NCBI GenBank assembly: GCA_036500065.1
Contig: DASYCT010000200.1
Coordinates: 1 to 24,334, forward strand
DNA from: JACMLD01 sp036500065
GTDB lineage: Bacteria; Bacteroidota; Bacteroidia; Chitinophagales; Chitinophagaceae
Reading direction: 5' to 3'
DNA length: 24,334 nt
This document shows positions 1-8,551 of the stretch, piece by piece; positions within the stretch are counted from its first letter, which is position 1, and each line of letters opens with the position of its first letter. The position numbers and the translations under genes were made by a program. The notes beneath the pieces were generated by a model. That model had not been told where the DNA came from. It did no database searches and saw only the letters and a program-made list of their open reading frames with translations.

Positions 1-243
1 CTTAATTTTATATCCAGGGAAATTGAACGCTTGCAATTCACACACGATACATCTACCGTAATAAAAATCAAGTTAGGAGCCGCAAATACTTATGAGCATT
101 TTGTGTGGGTGCTTAACCAGGCTTTAATTTATAAGTTTAGGAGATATATTTTTATGGATGATGCCTTTTACCTGTTGGCTAACCCTCCTCCCGATCCATC
201 CAGGCCCGGCACGATATTTCACCTACAACCTCTGTACTTATAG
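1..243 (+). CDS. Hypothetical protein, C-terminal part (cut by window edge)
   Basis: The reading frame is open from base 1 to the TAG at 241-243, so this is the last 80 residues of a protein that begins outside the window. A TTG at 31 is an internal codon rather than a convincing start, because the frame is open on both sides of it. The visible part has normal amino-acid composition with an aromatic-rich stretch (FVWVLNQALIYKFRRYIFMDD) followed by a Pro-rich tail (ANPPPDPSRPG). I do not recognise a family. It converges with the leftward lipoprotein gene that ends at 281, with only 37 bases between the two stops and no clear terminator hairpin. Confidence 0.55.
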   Translation, partial: LNFISREIERLQFTHDTSTVIKIKLGAANTYEHFVWVLNQALIYKFRRYIFMDDAFYLLANPPPDPSRPGTIFHLQPLYL

Positions 244-280
244 CCCCGAACGGAGTCGTTGTATATTCAAAACTGTTTGC

Positions 281-1162
281 TTATCCCGCCCCATTATGTC
301 CTAATTTTTCCTTTGCCGTTTCAACTTTGAGCTCTACTTCCACTGAATCCTTCACCCGCAGCCGCACCTTCCCCAGAGTTCGGTAAAGAGTATCCACTTT
401 TACCTCTGCTCCTGTCTTCACCGCCACCAGTGAACTGTCTGTATGCCCGTCAACGACCCGGTGCGCCCGGAACGATTGTAATGCCGTTGTGGTAAAGCCG
501 ATGTATTGACGGTCCGGCAGTGAATCGAGCTGCTCAAAGGTCTTTGTATCGATGATGACGGGATAATCAAACTCCAGGTTCTCCACCACATCGTCCCTGC
601 CCGCCATGTGCCCAACCAGTTTCGAGCCCTGCCGATGGAGTTCAATCCCTTCTTCACGGGTATCATCAATTGAAAAGAGCTGCTTGAAATGACCGTCCTG
701 CATGCCGACGAAAGAATTGGTGTAATAGATATCCTCAGCATGCGTCACTATTTGTACAACGAGGGGCTTGAGCTGAAAACTGTCGGTCATATCCCGGATA
801 ATATATGTGCAGCCCATACAATCACCCAGGTTACCGACGCCGGCTTCTACTGTATCTGCCTTGCCGGTCCTTTTGTCGATATGTACGAAGTAGGCCGAAG
901 ATGCGGAATAACGAGATTCCTTATCAACCTTTCCATCCACCACCACAAACCGGGAAGTCAGCGTGATTACCTGGCCCGGCAGATCCAGCCGGGCTTGCTC
1001 TCTATATTTGATTGGAACGCCCGGGTCATCATTGTTGCTGTTGGTATCTTTTGCGGGGACTTTTGCCGTATCCCGGCTGGTTGCGACGGTGTTAACAGGG
1101 CCTTTGCAGGACAGAAAGAGAAGAACAACAATGACTGTGATTAAGCGATAAGGCGTTATCAT
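281..1162 (-). CDS. Predicted lipoprotein of unknown function
   Basis: This 293-residue protein starts with a hydrophobic signal sequence ending in a lipobox-like LFLSC, with Cys19 as the likely lipidated residue. It is therefore probably anchored in the outer or inner membrane facing the periplasm. The mature part is mixed alpha/beta in character, with one close cysteine pair (DCMGC) that could form a disulfide or bind metal. The C-terminal 50 residues (from about VAVKTGAEVKVDTLYR) are rich in alternating Val/charged residues and look beta-stranded. I do not recognise a family, so function is unknown. The ATG at 1162 is required to include the signal peptide. A promoter-like element lies immediately upstream (1169-1199). 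The next gene, a TPR protein, is separated from it by a terminator, so this is probably its own transcript. Confidence 0.8.
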   Translation of the reverse strand: MITPYRLITVIVVLLFLSCKGPVNTVATSRDTAKVPAKDTNSNNDDPGVPIKYREQARLDLPGQVITLTSRFVVVDGKVDKESRYSASSAYFVHIDKRTGKADTVEAGVGNLGDCMGCTYIIRDMTDSFQLKPLVVQIVTHAEDIYYTNSFVGMQDGHFKQLFSIDDTREEGIELHRQGSKLVGHMAGRDDVVENLEFDYPVIIDTKTFEQLDSLPDRQYIGFTTTALQSFRAHRVVDGHTDSSLVAVKTGAEVKVDTLYRTLGKVRLRVKDSVEVELKVETAKEKLGHNGAG

Positions 1163-1168
1163 AGAGGC

Positions 1169-1199
1169 CTAAAATACAAGCCTTTTCTGAGAATTGCAA
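1169..1199 (-). promoter_or_regulatory. Candidate Bacteroidota promoter of the lipoprotein gene
   Basis: Read on the minus strand, TTG (1199-1197) is followed after 20 bases by TATTTTAG (1176-1169). This fits the Bacteroidetes consensus TTTG-N19-21-TAnnTTTG with one mismatch in the -7 box. The -7 box ends only 6 bases before the ATG, so a transcript from it would have almost no 5' leader. That is the main reason for doubt. Confidence 0.4.
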
Positions 1200-1235
1200 G
1201 ACGGCCTGGTACTGCTCTCATTCAAACCAAAAAAA

Positions 1236-1251
1236 CCACCCCTGCGGGTGG
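1236..1251 (-). terminator. Rho-independent terminator after the gyrA-TPR unit
   Basis: On the minus strand the hairpin CCACCCGCAGGGGTGG is followed directly by a run of seven T. It lies 27 bases past the TPR stop codon. A shorter A/T flank (CTTTTAAC) on the other side means it could also act weakly rightward, but no gene needs that here. Confidence 0.8.
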
Positions 1252-1278
1252 CTTTTAACTATATCCTGGTAAACCAGT

Positions 1279-2559
1279 TTACTGGTGTACTTTCTCTACG
1301 GTGTTGAATTTATCCTCGTAGGCTTTTACCTTGTCCTTGTCATTTTTGTTGTCGTAAATGTTGATCAACAGGTCGTATGCTTCTTTGAGGTTCTTTTTGT
1401 CTTCGCGTGGAAGTTTGCCCTGTGGTCCGAGGATTTGGTCTACTTTTTCAAAATAAGGAACCGCGGCGTCAAACATTTTGGTGGCTTGTTGGCGCAGGTC
1501 ATCCTTTTTCTTCAGTTCCTCTGGTTTCAATTTCACGGCTCCTACCGGCTTGATAGCTTTCATTTGCGTGTTAATGTCTACCCCGTGGTTGTAGGATATC
1601 TGTCCCAATACCAGGTAAGCACTGGCATTGTTGGGATTGAGCGCTACGACCTTTTTCATATTCTCTTCGGCTTTGCCAATCAGCTCTTCGGCATTGGCCG
1701 GACGCTTGGTGATATCCTCATTGTAAGAATACAGGTAGAGTTCCACTGCATAGTTGTACAACGAAGTAGTATCATTGGGATTGTCGCCAATCATTTGCTC
1801 GTACTTGATAAACAGCTCAGGCTTGTTGTCTTTGAGCAGTTCCAGTTCATAACCGTTCCAGAAAGGGTCCTTGGGGTACAATGATTTTCCGAGCGACAGG
1901 TATTTCTTTGAGCTGGCGGTGTCTCCTTTGCGGGCGTAGTAATCCGTGAGCCATTTGTAAATTTCCACCATGCCCTCGCTGTGCACCCTTGCATCGGCCA
2001 GGCGGGTGTAATAGCCGGCGGCTTCATCTTTCTTGCCGTCTTTTTCCGCTGCTATGCCGGTGTACAACACTACGCTGGTATCCAGTTTTACCGTAGTCCA
2101 TGCTTTTTGCGTCATAAACTCGCTTACCGCCAGGCAGTTTTTGAAGTTGATATACGCCTCTTCATGTTTACCACTATTGAAATCAGCAGCTCCCACCTTG
2201 TAATAGGTCTGGTAAATGTCCATGACCGGCTGGTATTTGTCGATTTGCAGCAGGATTTCTTTTTTATCGTCCACGTCGGTGTATGTCTTCAGCGCCTCGA
2301 AGGCTGTCCAGCGGGCATCGGGTGTTTTTGCCGCCAGTACGCTGTCATTGGCGATGGCATTGTATATTTTGGCTTTGTAATACCAGGCTTCGCCGTTTTT
2401 AGCATTTTTAGAATCGGCCATCACTCCGTCGATTTCAGTTTTTGCCTGTTCCAGCTTGGGTGGTTTGGAAGTGTAATACTCTTTCGCCTTGTCCAGCTTC
2501 TGTGCAAACAGGCAAAGACCTACGGCCGCAAATAATGTAGTCAGAAGGACCTTTTTCAT
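1279..2559 (-). CDS. Secreted tetratricopeptide-repeat protein
   Basis: A 426-residue protein with a signal peptide (MKKVLLTTLFAAVGLCLFAQ) cleaved after AQ, as is common in Bacteroidota exported proteins. The rest is helical and contains several TPR-like units, visible around residues 57-73 (GEAWYYKAKIYNAIA), 121-145 (DFNSGKHEEAYINFKNCLAV), 165-190 and 290-325 (ENMKKVVALNPNNASAYLVLG). TPR proteins act as protein-protein scaffolds; no catalytic domain is visible and the partner is unknown. The C-terminal 60 residues are highly charged (Lys/Asp). The gene starts 25 bases after the gyrA stop, so the two are very probably co-transcribed. The meaning of that linkage is not evident from sequence; it may simply be lineage gene order. 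Confidence 0.85.
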   Translation of the reverse strand: MKKVLLTTLFAAVGLCLFAQKLDKAKEYYTSKPPKLEQAKTEIDGVMADSKNAKNGEAWYYKAKIYNAIANDSVLAAKTPDARWTAFEALKTYTDVDDKKEILLQIDKYQPVMDIYQTYYKVGAADFNSGKHEEAYINFKNCLAVSEFMTQKAWTTVKLDTSVVLYTGIAAEKDGKKDEAAGYYTRLADARVHSEGMVEIYKWLTDYYARKGDTASSKKYLSLGKSLYPKDPFWNGYELELLKDNKPELFIKYEQMIGDNPNDTTSLYNYAVELYLYSYNEDITKRPANAEELIGKAEENMKKVVALNPNNASAYLVLGQISYNHGVDINTQMKAIKPVGAVKLKPEELKKKDDLRQQATKMFDAAVPYFEKVDQILGPQGKLPREDKKNLKEAYDLLINIYDNKNDKDKVKAYEDKFNTVEKVHQ

Positions 2560-2584
2560 TAGTCTTTATTTTTATTGAATTTAA

Positions 2585-5176
2585 TTATGCCTCCGGATGG
2601 TTGTCCGTATTAGATGGTTGTTCGTTTTCCGGCGTTGTTCCGGGAGGATTATTTAACATTTCCGCTTCTCCTGCCGCTACGCCGTTTTCATGATTTTCCA
2701 GTTCGTCGAGCTTGGTAATGGCCGCAATTTCATCGCCTTCGTCCACGCGAATGAGTTTTACGCCTTGGGTAGCCCTTCCCTGCTCACTGATCCCACCCAC
2801 CGGCATGCGTATGGTGACGCCGCTGCGGCAGGTGATCATCAAATCTTCTTTTGCGTGTACGTCCAGGATGCCTACCAGCGAACCCGTTTTATCGGTCACG
2901 TTGATCGTCTTTACTCCTTTCCCACCCCGGTTGGTCATACGATATTCGTCCACTGGTGTACGTTTTCCAAACCCTTTCTCACTGACTACGAGCACGGTTT
3001 TGGCTTTGTCGTCCTTATTTACACATATCATACCAATTACCTCATCGTCCTTGTCGTCTACCTCGATGCCCGCTACGCCGATGGCGCCGCGGCCCGTGGG
3101 ACGAACTTTTTCTTCGGGGAAACGGATGGCTCTGCCGCTTTTAACCGCCATCATGATCTCGCTGTTGCCATCGGTAAGTTTTGCTTCCAGCAATTCATCC
3201 CCTTCCACGATGGTGATAGCGTTTACGCCGGTCTGGCGTGGGCGGCTAAAGTCTTCCAGCAGGGTTTTCTTGATGATACCGTGTTTTGTACACAATACAA
3301 TATTATGACTATTTACAAATTCTTCGTTCTTTAAATCCTGTACGTCGATTACTGCCCGTATTTTGTCGTCGGGCGGAATCTGTATCAGGTTCTGGATAGC
3401 CCTTCCCTTGCTGGTCTTCTCTCCTTCCGGAATCTCGTACACGTTCAGCCAGTAACAACGGCCTTTTTCGGTAAAGAACAACATCGTATGGTGGGTGGAA
3501 GCTACGAAAAGGTGTTCGATATAATCCTCGTCCCTCGTTTTCCCCCCAATCACCCCACGGCCGCCGCGGCGCTGTGCCCTGTACTCAGTAGCGGAAGTGC
3601 GTTTTATGTAACCAAGATGCGAGATGGTTATTACCACGTCTTCCTCCTTGATCAGATCCTTGATGCGCACCTCGTCGTCGAGATAGGTAATCTCCGATTT
3701 GCGGGCATCGCCGAATTTATCTTTTACCTCGTTCAGTTCTTTTTTGATCAGTTCATAGCGCAGGCCTTCGTCGCCGAGCAATTCCTGCAGGGAGGCGATA
3801 AGTTTCTGCAATTCTTCGAACTCGCCTTTTATCTTATCCCTTTCCATGCCGGTGAGCCGTTGCAGGCGCAATTCGAGAATGGCCTTGGCCTGGAGTTCGT
3901 CCAGTCCCCAGCCCGCGTTGATAAGGGCCTCTTTGGCCGCATCCGGCGTCGCCGAGGCGCGGATAAGGGAAATGACTTCGTCCAGGTGATCCAGCGCTAT
4001 CAGGTAGCCCTGCAAAATATGCGCCTTGCGTTGAGCTTCCGACAGTTCGAACTGTGCCCGGCGGATCACCACTTCCATGCGGAAATCCACGAATTCGGTG
4101 ATCATCTCCTTGATGTTCAACACCCGCGGACGGCCTTTTACCAGGGCCACGTTGTTGATACCGTAAGAGGTTTGCAGCTCGGTGAACTTGTACAACTGGT
4201 TGATGATCACGTTGGCGATCGCCTCGCGTTTCAAATCCACCACGATGCGGGTGCCTTCCTTGTTGTTGGATTCGTTGTTGACATGGGCGATGCCCTCGAT
4301 TATCTTTTCGTTGACCAGTTGGCCGATTCGGTCGCAAAGCGCGTCGCGGTTGACCTGGTACGGCACTTCGGTGATGATGATTTGCTCCCTGCCGCTCGGT
4401 TTGGAGTCTACGTGCAGCCTGCCGCGCAGCACTACCCTGCCCCGGCCAAAATGCATGCCGGCCCGGATGCCTTCCATGCCGTAGATGATGCCGCCGGTCG
4501 GGAAATCGGGCGCCTTGATGTATTGCATCATCTCGTCGATGGTAATGTCCCTTTTTTCGATATAAGCTATACAGCCCTCAATCACTTCCGTGAGGTTGTG
4601 AGGCATGATATTGGTCGCCATACCCACCGCAATACCGCTGGAGCCGTTGCTAAGCCATTGCGGGATGCGGGTTGGAAGTACGGTAGGTTCTTCGAGCGAG
4701 TCGTCGAAGTTCAACTGGAAATCAACGGTTTCCTTGTCGATATCCGAAAGCATGGCTTCGGCGATACGGTGCAAACGGGCTTCGGTGTACCGCATGGCCG
4801 CCGGTCCGTCGCCGTCCTGGCTGCCAAAGTTTCCCTGCCCGTCGATCATCATGTACCGCATGCTCCATTCCTGCGCCATCCGGACCATGGCATCGTACAC
4901 GGAAGCGTCCCCGTGGGGGTGGTATTTACCCAGTACTTCCCCTACCACGCGGGCCGATTTCTTATGCGCTTTGTTGAAGTGCATGCCCAGCTCGTTCATG
5001 GCGAATAAAATGCGCCGGTGAACGGGCTTGAGACCATCCCGGACATCCGGAAGGGCGCGTCCTACAATGACACTCATCGAGTAGTCGATATAGGCCGTTT
5101 TCATCTGTTCCTCAATGTTTACGGGAATAATCCGGTTATTATCCTGTGTTTCTTCCGGTAAAAGGTTTTCTTCCAT
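2585..5176 (-). CDS. gyrA: DNA gyrase subunit A
   Basis: This is a full-length 863-residue GyrA, the DNA-cleaving and rejoining subunit of the type IIA topoisomerase that introduces negative supercoils. The N-terminal breakage-reunion domain begins around residues 31-55 (DYSMSVIVGRALPDVRDG). The quinolone region is at 86-102, and the catalytic Arg129-Tyr130 lies in AMRYTEARL. The GyrA box QRRGGRG, near residues 535-541, distinguishes gyrase from topoisomerase IV. After it come the beta-pinwheel repeats of the C-terminal domain and an acidic, Asn/Pro-rich tail of about 40 residues. The position equivalent to E. coli Ser83 is Ala91 (codon 4904-4906), followed by Ser92; Asp95 is retained. The ATG at 5176 gives the usual short N-terminal arm. 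gyrB is not in the window. The TPR gene follows in the same direction. Confidence 0.98.
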   Translation of the reverse strand: MEENLLPEETQDNNRIIPVNIEEQMKTAYIDYSMSVIVGRALPDVRDGLKPVHRRILFAMNELGMHFNKAHKKSARVVGEVLGKYHPHGDASVYDAMVRMAQEWSMRYMMIDGQGNFGSQDGDGPAAMRYTEARLHRIAEAMLSDIDKETVDFQLNFDDSLEEPTVLPTRIPQWLSNGSSGIAVGMATNIMPHNLTEVIEGCIAYIEKRDITIDEMMQYIKAPDFPTGGIIYGMEGIRAGMHFGRGRVVLRGRLHVDSKPSGREQIIITEVPYQVNRDALCDRIGQLVNEKIIEGIAHVNNESNNKEGTRIVVDLKREAIANVIINQLYKFTELQTSYGINNVALVKGRPRVLNIKEMITEFVDFRMEVVIRRAQFELSEAQRKAHILQGYLIALDHLDEVISLIRASATPDAAKEALINAGWGLDELQAKAILELRLQRLTGMERDKIKGEFEELQKLIASLQELLGDEGLRYELIKKELNEVKDKFGDARKSEITYLDDEVRIKDLIKEEDVVITISHLGYIKRTSATEYRAQRRGGRGVIGGKTRDEDYIEHLFVASTHHTMLFFTEKGRCYWLNVYEIPEGEKTSKGRAIQNLIQIPPDDKIRAVIDVQDLKNEEFVNSHNIVLCTKHGIIKKTLLEDFSRPRQTGVNAITIVEGDELLEAKLTDGNSEIMMAVKSGRAIRFPEEKVRPTGRGAIGVAGIEVDDKDDEVIGMICVNKDDKAKTVLVVSEKGFGKRTPVDEYRMTNRGGKGVKTINVTDKTGSLVGILDVHAKEDLMITCRSGVTIRMPVGGISEQGRATQGVKLIRVDEGDEIAAITKLDELENHENGVAAGEAEMLNNPPGTTPENEQPSNTDNHPEA

Positions 5177-5258
5177 ATTAGGTTACTCGTCGTTTAGAAA
5201 AATGATCCAGGAATATCGTATGATTTTAAGGCTGTTTTCGGCCCTTGTCTGGGGATGG

Positions 5259-5266
5259 CAAATCTA
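5259..5266 (-). promoter_or_regulatory. Candidate -7 box of the gyrA promoter
   Basis: TAGATTTG on the minus strand is an exact match to the Bacteroidota -7 consensus TAnnTTTG. It would give gyrA a leader of about 75-80 bases. I do not see a clear TTTG -33 box at the expected spacing, so the call rests on the -7 match and its position. Confidence 0.45.
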
Positions 5267-5405
5267 GCTTTTTTGAGCTGTAAAACCTGCGAAAAACAAG
5301 GTTTTTTGGGCCTGTTTTATCCACGAATGTGAATAGAGGGAATTATGGCTTTTTATAACTTTTTCTTCACCAGGTTTGGCTTAGAATTGGCGGCGTTGTA
5401 CCTTA

Positions 5406-5429
5406 GAGGTAGCTTAACAAGCTTACCTC
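5406..5429. repeat. Small inverted repeat in the divergent gyrA upstream region
   Basis: GAGGTAGCTT and AAGCTTACCTC can pair as a 10-bp stem with one bulged T and a 3-base AAC loop. Neither strand has a T-run after it, so it is not a standard terminator. It lies about 95 bases upstream of the GYF_2 start and could be an operator or a leader structure of that gene, but there is no direct evidence. Confidence 0.35.
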
Positions 5430-5523
5430 CGACCCAATATCTTACGCTTTCCACTATTTCTGCCCTTTTAAGCAATCCACCGTCCTTATGATTTCATTCT
5501 GTCATTAATCACATGTGCAAGTT

Positions 5524-6879
5524 ATGAGTAGCTATCGTTTATTGCGTAGCAACAAAGAATCGGGCCCTTTTTCCCAGGAACAAATCATCGCACTGGGTTT
5601 TAAACCCTATGATCTGATATGGGTTGAAGGGAAAAGTGCAGGCTGGCGTTACCCGGGAGAAATTCCCGAACTGGTGGCCTATGCGCCGATGGTAGAAGAA
5701 CAACCTTACGACCGTTTCTTTAAGAAACCGGTGGTGCCTGCCCGTGGTACGCCCCTCCCGGAAACCTTGCTGGCAGCGGGTTCGCAGCCAGTAGCCCACG
5801 AAACGTTTATCTCCGAACCTCAACGGCCCGCCTATACGCCTGCTTCATTGCAACTGGTGGGCAAACATATTCACGTTACACTTCCTTCCGGCAATACGCT
5901 TAATGTGACCACTGTTTCCAACCGCAGGGAACAGGTGGCGGATAACCCGGTACAACATACTACGGAAGAAAAGAAGCCTTCTTTTTCCGAAAGCATTTCA
6001 CAGGTTTCGCTTACGCCTGTAATGGAAACCGTGGCGCCTGTAAAAACCGCCAGGGCCATCGGGGCGGATGAAAACGAAGCCAGCAGTTATTACCCGGTAC
6101 AGTCCCCGGCTTCTTCTTATTCCTGGACTACGCTGGTCGGGCTAATCACCGGGATTGCCACCCTGGTAGGCCTGGGGATAATGATAGGATTGTCGATCAA
6201 CCGTACAAAACCCGGGGAGGCCCGTACCGACGCCCCCGCCGGGCAGGAAACACAGCAGGTAGCGGCAGCCCCGGTCGTCACAGAACCGGCGAATAGCCCT
6301 GCAACCGGGTCCCTCGGCACCGATAAAAGCCTGGTGGCGACCAATACCCCGGTGGAATCCCAACCTCCGGTATCGGCTCATACCGAACCCCAGCCTGTTG
6401 TCCGTAAGGATGCCGGGAACGGTCACCAGAAATCAGCTTCCACTACCAAAAAAGATATAAGCCAGCTTCCTGCAAAACCCATCGATAAACCGGGATCGGG
6501 AACAGACCCCATCGCCAAAGAACCGGTAATCGTTCACCCGGGGCCGGCAGAAGCAGTCCCGGCCGTCAATCTCGAAAAGCAGGTGAATATCGTCACCAAC
6601 GGCTATAAAGTGGGCGCATTTGGGGGCATTTCCGGTTTGCAATGCACGCTGGTCAATGATTCAAGATATGCCCTGGAGACGGTGGAGGTAGAACTTCAGT
6701 ATATCCAGGCCAACGATAAAGTCTACAAAACCGAAACGCTTTCCTTCCGCGATGTGGCCGCAGGCGCGCAAATGACGATCAATGCGCCCAAAAGTTCGCG
6801 GGGCATTAAGATCATAAGCCGCATTGTGAAGATCAATTCAAAAGAACCCGGTCTCGCAGGGATTACGGTTAAATCGTAA
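5524..6879 (+). CDS. GYF_2-domain single-pass membrane protein
   Basis: The protein is 451 residues from the ATG at 5524; a GTG at 5515 would add three residues and seems less likely. Residues 1-50 form a GYF_2 (DUF4339-like) module, with GPFSQEQI, LIWVEGKSAGW and the final hydrophobic strand. A long low-complexity region follows. One transmembrane helix lies around residues 200-225 (TTLVGLITGIATLVGLGIMIG), then a Pro/Ala/Thr-rich linker of some 130 residues. The C-terminal ~90 residues look like a beta-sandwich (GYKVGAFGGISGLQCTLVND). By analogy GYF_2 would be cytoplasmic and bind a Pro-rich or membrane partner, with the beta domain in the periplasm. That topology is inference. Its partner and role are unknown. 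It is followed by an independent dehydrogenase gene 154 bases away. Confidence 0.85.
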   Translation: MSSYRLLRSNKESGPFSQEQIIALGFKPYDLIWVEGKSAGWRYPGEIPELVAYAPMVEEQPYDRFFKKPVVPARGTPLPETLLAAGSQPVAHETFISEPQRPAYTPASLQLVGKHIHVTLPSGNTLNVTTVSNRREQVADNPVQHTTEEKKPSFSESISQVSLTPVMETVAPVKTARAIGADENEASSYYPVQSPASSYSWTTLVGLITGIATLVGLGIMIGLSINRTKPGEARTDAPAGQETQQVAAAPVVTEPANSPATGSLGTDKSLVATNTPVESQPPVSAHTEPQPVVRKDAGNGHQKSASTTKKDISQLPAKPIDKPGSGTDPIAKEPVIVHPGPAEAVPAVNLEKQVNIVTNGYKVGAFGGISGLQCTLVNDSRYALETVEVELQYIQANDKVYKTETLSFRDVAAGAQMTINAPKSSRGIKIISRIVKINSKEPGLAGITVKS

Positions 6880-7033
6880 AACGCACGATAGTTCCTTTCT
6901 GTGTACCGGCTACCGGCCTGGTTCACCTGATATATATTACCGGATACAGCATTTTTATAATGTATTACAGGAGCCTGTTAAATCAACGTTTTCAGGTTTA
7001 ATTCCTGTAATTTGCAGGTATTTAAGTGTTAAG

Positions 7034-8551
7034 ATGGATAAATTGATTCTTCTTTTTGGCGCCGGCAAGTCAGCCACCTGCCTGATTGATTACCTGGTGA
7101 AAGAAACGGCTTTGGGACAATGGAAACTACTGGTGGCCGATGGGGACCTCGCATTAGCCCAATCCAAAACGGGCAATAACTACCATGCGACAGCCGTGTT
7201 GGTCAATGTAGAGGACGATGCCGCGCGCAAAGCCCTGGTGCAAAAAGCCGATATTGTCATTTCCCTGCTCCCTCCCGCCCTTCACTATCTCGTGGCAAAG
7301 GATTGTATCGAATGCAATAAAAACCTGCTCACTGCTTCCTATGCCGATGAGCGTATGAAGGAACTGGAACCGGAAATAAAACGGCGCGGTCTCTTATTTC
7401 TGTGCGAAATGGGGCTCGACCCCGGCATTGACCACATGAGCGCCATGCAGCTCGTACACCATATAAAAGACCAGGGCGGCGAAGTGACCTCGTTCAAATC
7501 ACATTGCGGCGGACTGGTAGCGCCCGAAAGCGACGACAATCCCTGGCATTATAAAATAAGCTGGAACCCACGCAACGTGGTGCTGGCAGGCAAGGCGGGA
7601 GCTGTTTTCAAAGACAAGGGACAACTGGAACAGGTAAAGTATGAAGAACTGTTCGATCCTTCCCGCGTGGTAACGATCCCCGACACGGGTTTGCTGGCGT
7701 GGTACCCTAACCGTGACTCCCTGGGATATATTTCGCTTTACCAGTTGGAATCGGCTGAAACCTTTATCCGCACTACCCTGCGCTACCCCGAGTTTTGCTT
7801 TGGGTGGAAACACATCGTGGAGCTGAAGCTGACGGATGAAACGCCTGCCTACGATACCGACGGTATGACCCTGCATCAATTCTTCCAGCTTCATTTCGAA
7901 AAACACGGTTTTTCCGAATGGATGCAAAAACAATTGATCGGGAAGTTCGACCAGACCCGCCAGTTGCTGGAAAAGCTGATGCAGTTGATGGAAGCGGAAG
8001 AAAAAGCCAATCCCGACGAAAAACAATCCATACAGGAGTTTATGATGGTGGACGAAGAAGGCAGGCTGGAAGACGTCAATCTCGAAGACGTAAAGACCTC
8101 TGCCGCTGCTACGGTGGCCGGCCAGATGCACGAAGCCAACCTGGCCATGAAACAGTTGTTTTTCCTCGGGATGGACGACAATGATACATTTATCAATAAA
8201 GGCTGGTGCAGCGCCGCCGATGTATTGCAACTGGCGCTGGAAAAAAAGCTGGTGCTCCGGCCGGACGACAAAGACATGATCGTCATGCTGCATGAAATCG
8301 AGTACCGGATACAGCAATCACGCTTTGGCGTTCACAGCTACCTGGTAGTAAAAGGGGAAGACAACCTGCGCACCGCCATGGCAAAGACCGTGGGCCTTCC
8401 GCTGGGCATCGCCGCCAAACTGATCCTGCAGGGAAAGATAAAGGAAACCGGTTTGCACATACCTGTTATACCCTCCATTTACGAGCCCGTGTTGCACGAA
8501 CTGCAGAACCACGGCATCGCTTTCCAGGAAAAAATATCCGTTATACCATAG
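7034..8551 (+). CDS. Saccharopine dehydrogenase-like protein
   Basis: A 505-residue cytosolic protein of the saccharopine dehydrogenase/reductase family, which interconverts saccharopine with aminoadipate semialdehyde and glutamate in lysine metabolism. The Rossmann nucleotide-binding motif FGAGKSATCLIDYL is at residues 8-21. GLDPGIDHMSA near 135 and a SHCGGLVAPESDDNPW block near 156-171 are typical of the catalytic domain, and the C-terminal VGLPLGIAAKLILQGKI segment closes the fold. Between roughly residues 285 and 365 lies an acidic, helical stretch (LMQLMEAEEKANPDEKQ and onwards) that makes the protein somewhat longer than the ~450 residues I expect for the family. It has its own upstream region with TAATTTG at 7008-7014, a near match to a -7 box. 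The 3' end overlaps the convergent DUF1501 gene by 11 bases. Direction of the reaction in this organism (synthesis or breakdown) cannot be told from sequence. Confidence 0.88.
   Translation: MDKLILLFGAGKSATCLIDYLVKETALGQWKLLVADGDLALAQSKTGNNYHATAVLVNVEDDAARKALVQKADIVISLLPPALHYLVAKDCIECNKNLLTASYADERMKELEPEIKRRGLLFLCEMGLDPGIDHMSAMQLVHHIKDQGGEVTSFKSHCGGLVAPESDDNPWHYKISWNPRNVVLAGKAGAVFKDKGQLEQVKYEELFDPSRVVTIPDTGLLAWYPNRDSLGYISLYQLESAETFIRTTLRYPEFCFGWKHIVELKLTDETPAYDTDGMTLHQFFQLHFEKHGFSEWMQKQLIGKFDQTRQLLEKLMQLMEAEEKANPDEKQSIQEFMMVDEEGRLEDVNLEDVKTSAAATVAGQMHEANLAMKQLFFLGMDDNDTFINKGWCSAADVLQLALEKKLVLRPDDKDMIVMLHEIEYRIQQSRFGVHSYLVVKGEDNLRTAMAKTVGLPLGIAAKLILQGKIKETGLHIPVIPSIYEPVLHELQNHGIAFQEKISVIP

Larger units (their letters stand above)
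5177..5523. other. Divergent intergenic region between gyrA and the GYF_2 gene
   Basis: This 347-base stretch carries no convincing gene. It holds the gyrA leader and its candidate -7 box on the left. On the right is an imperfect inverted repeat (5406-5429) followed by pyrimidine-rich DNA up to the GYF_2 start. I do not recognise a riboswitch or small-RNA fold. Confidence 0.6.

Noticed and set aside
3488..5008. A 506-residue open frame antisense to gyrA
   Set aside because: It lies fully within gyrA, has no independent start signal or recognisable domain, and has an unnatural Asp/His/Val/Phe-rich composition. It is a mirror of GC-biased gyrA codons.
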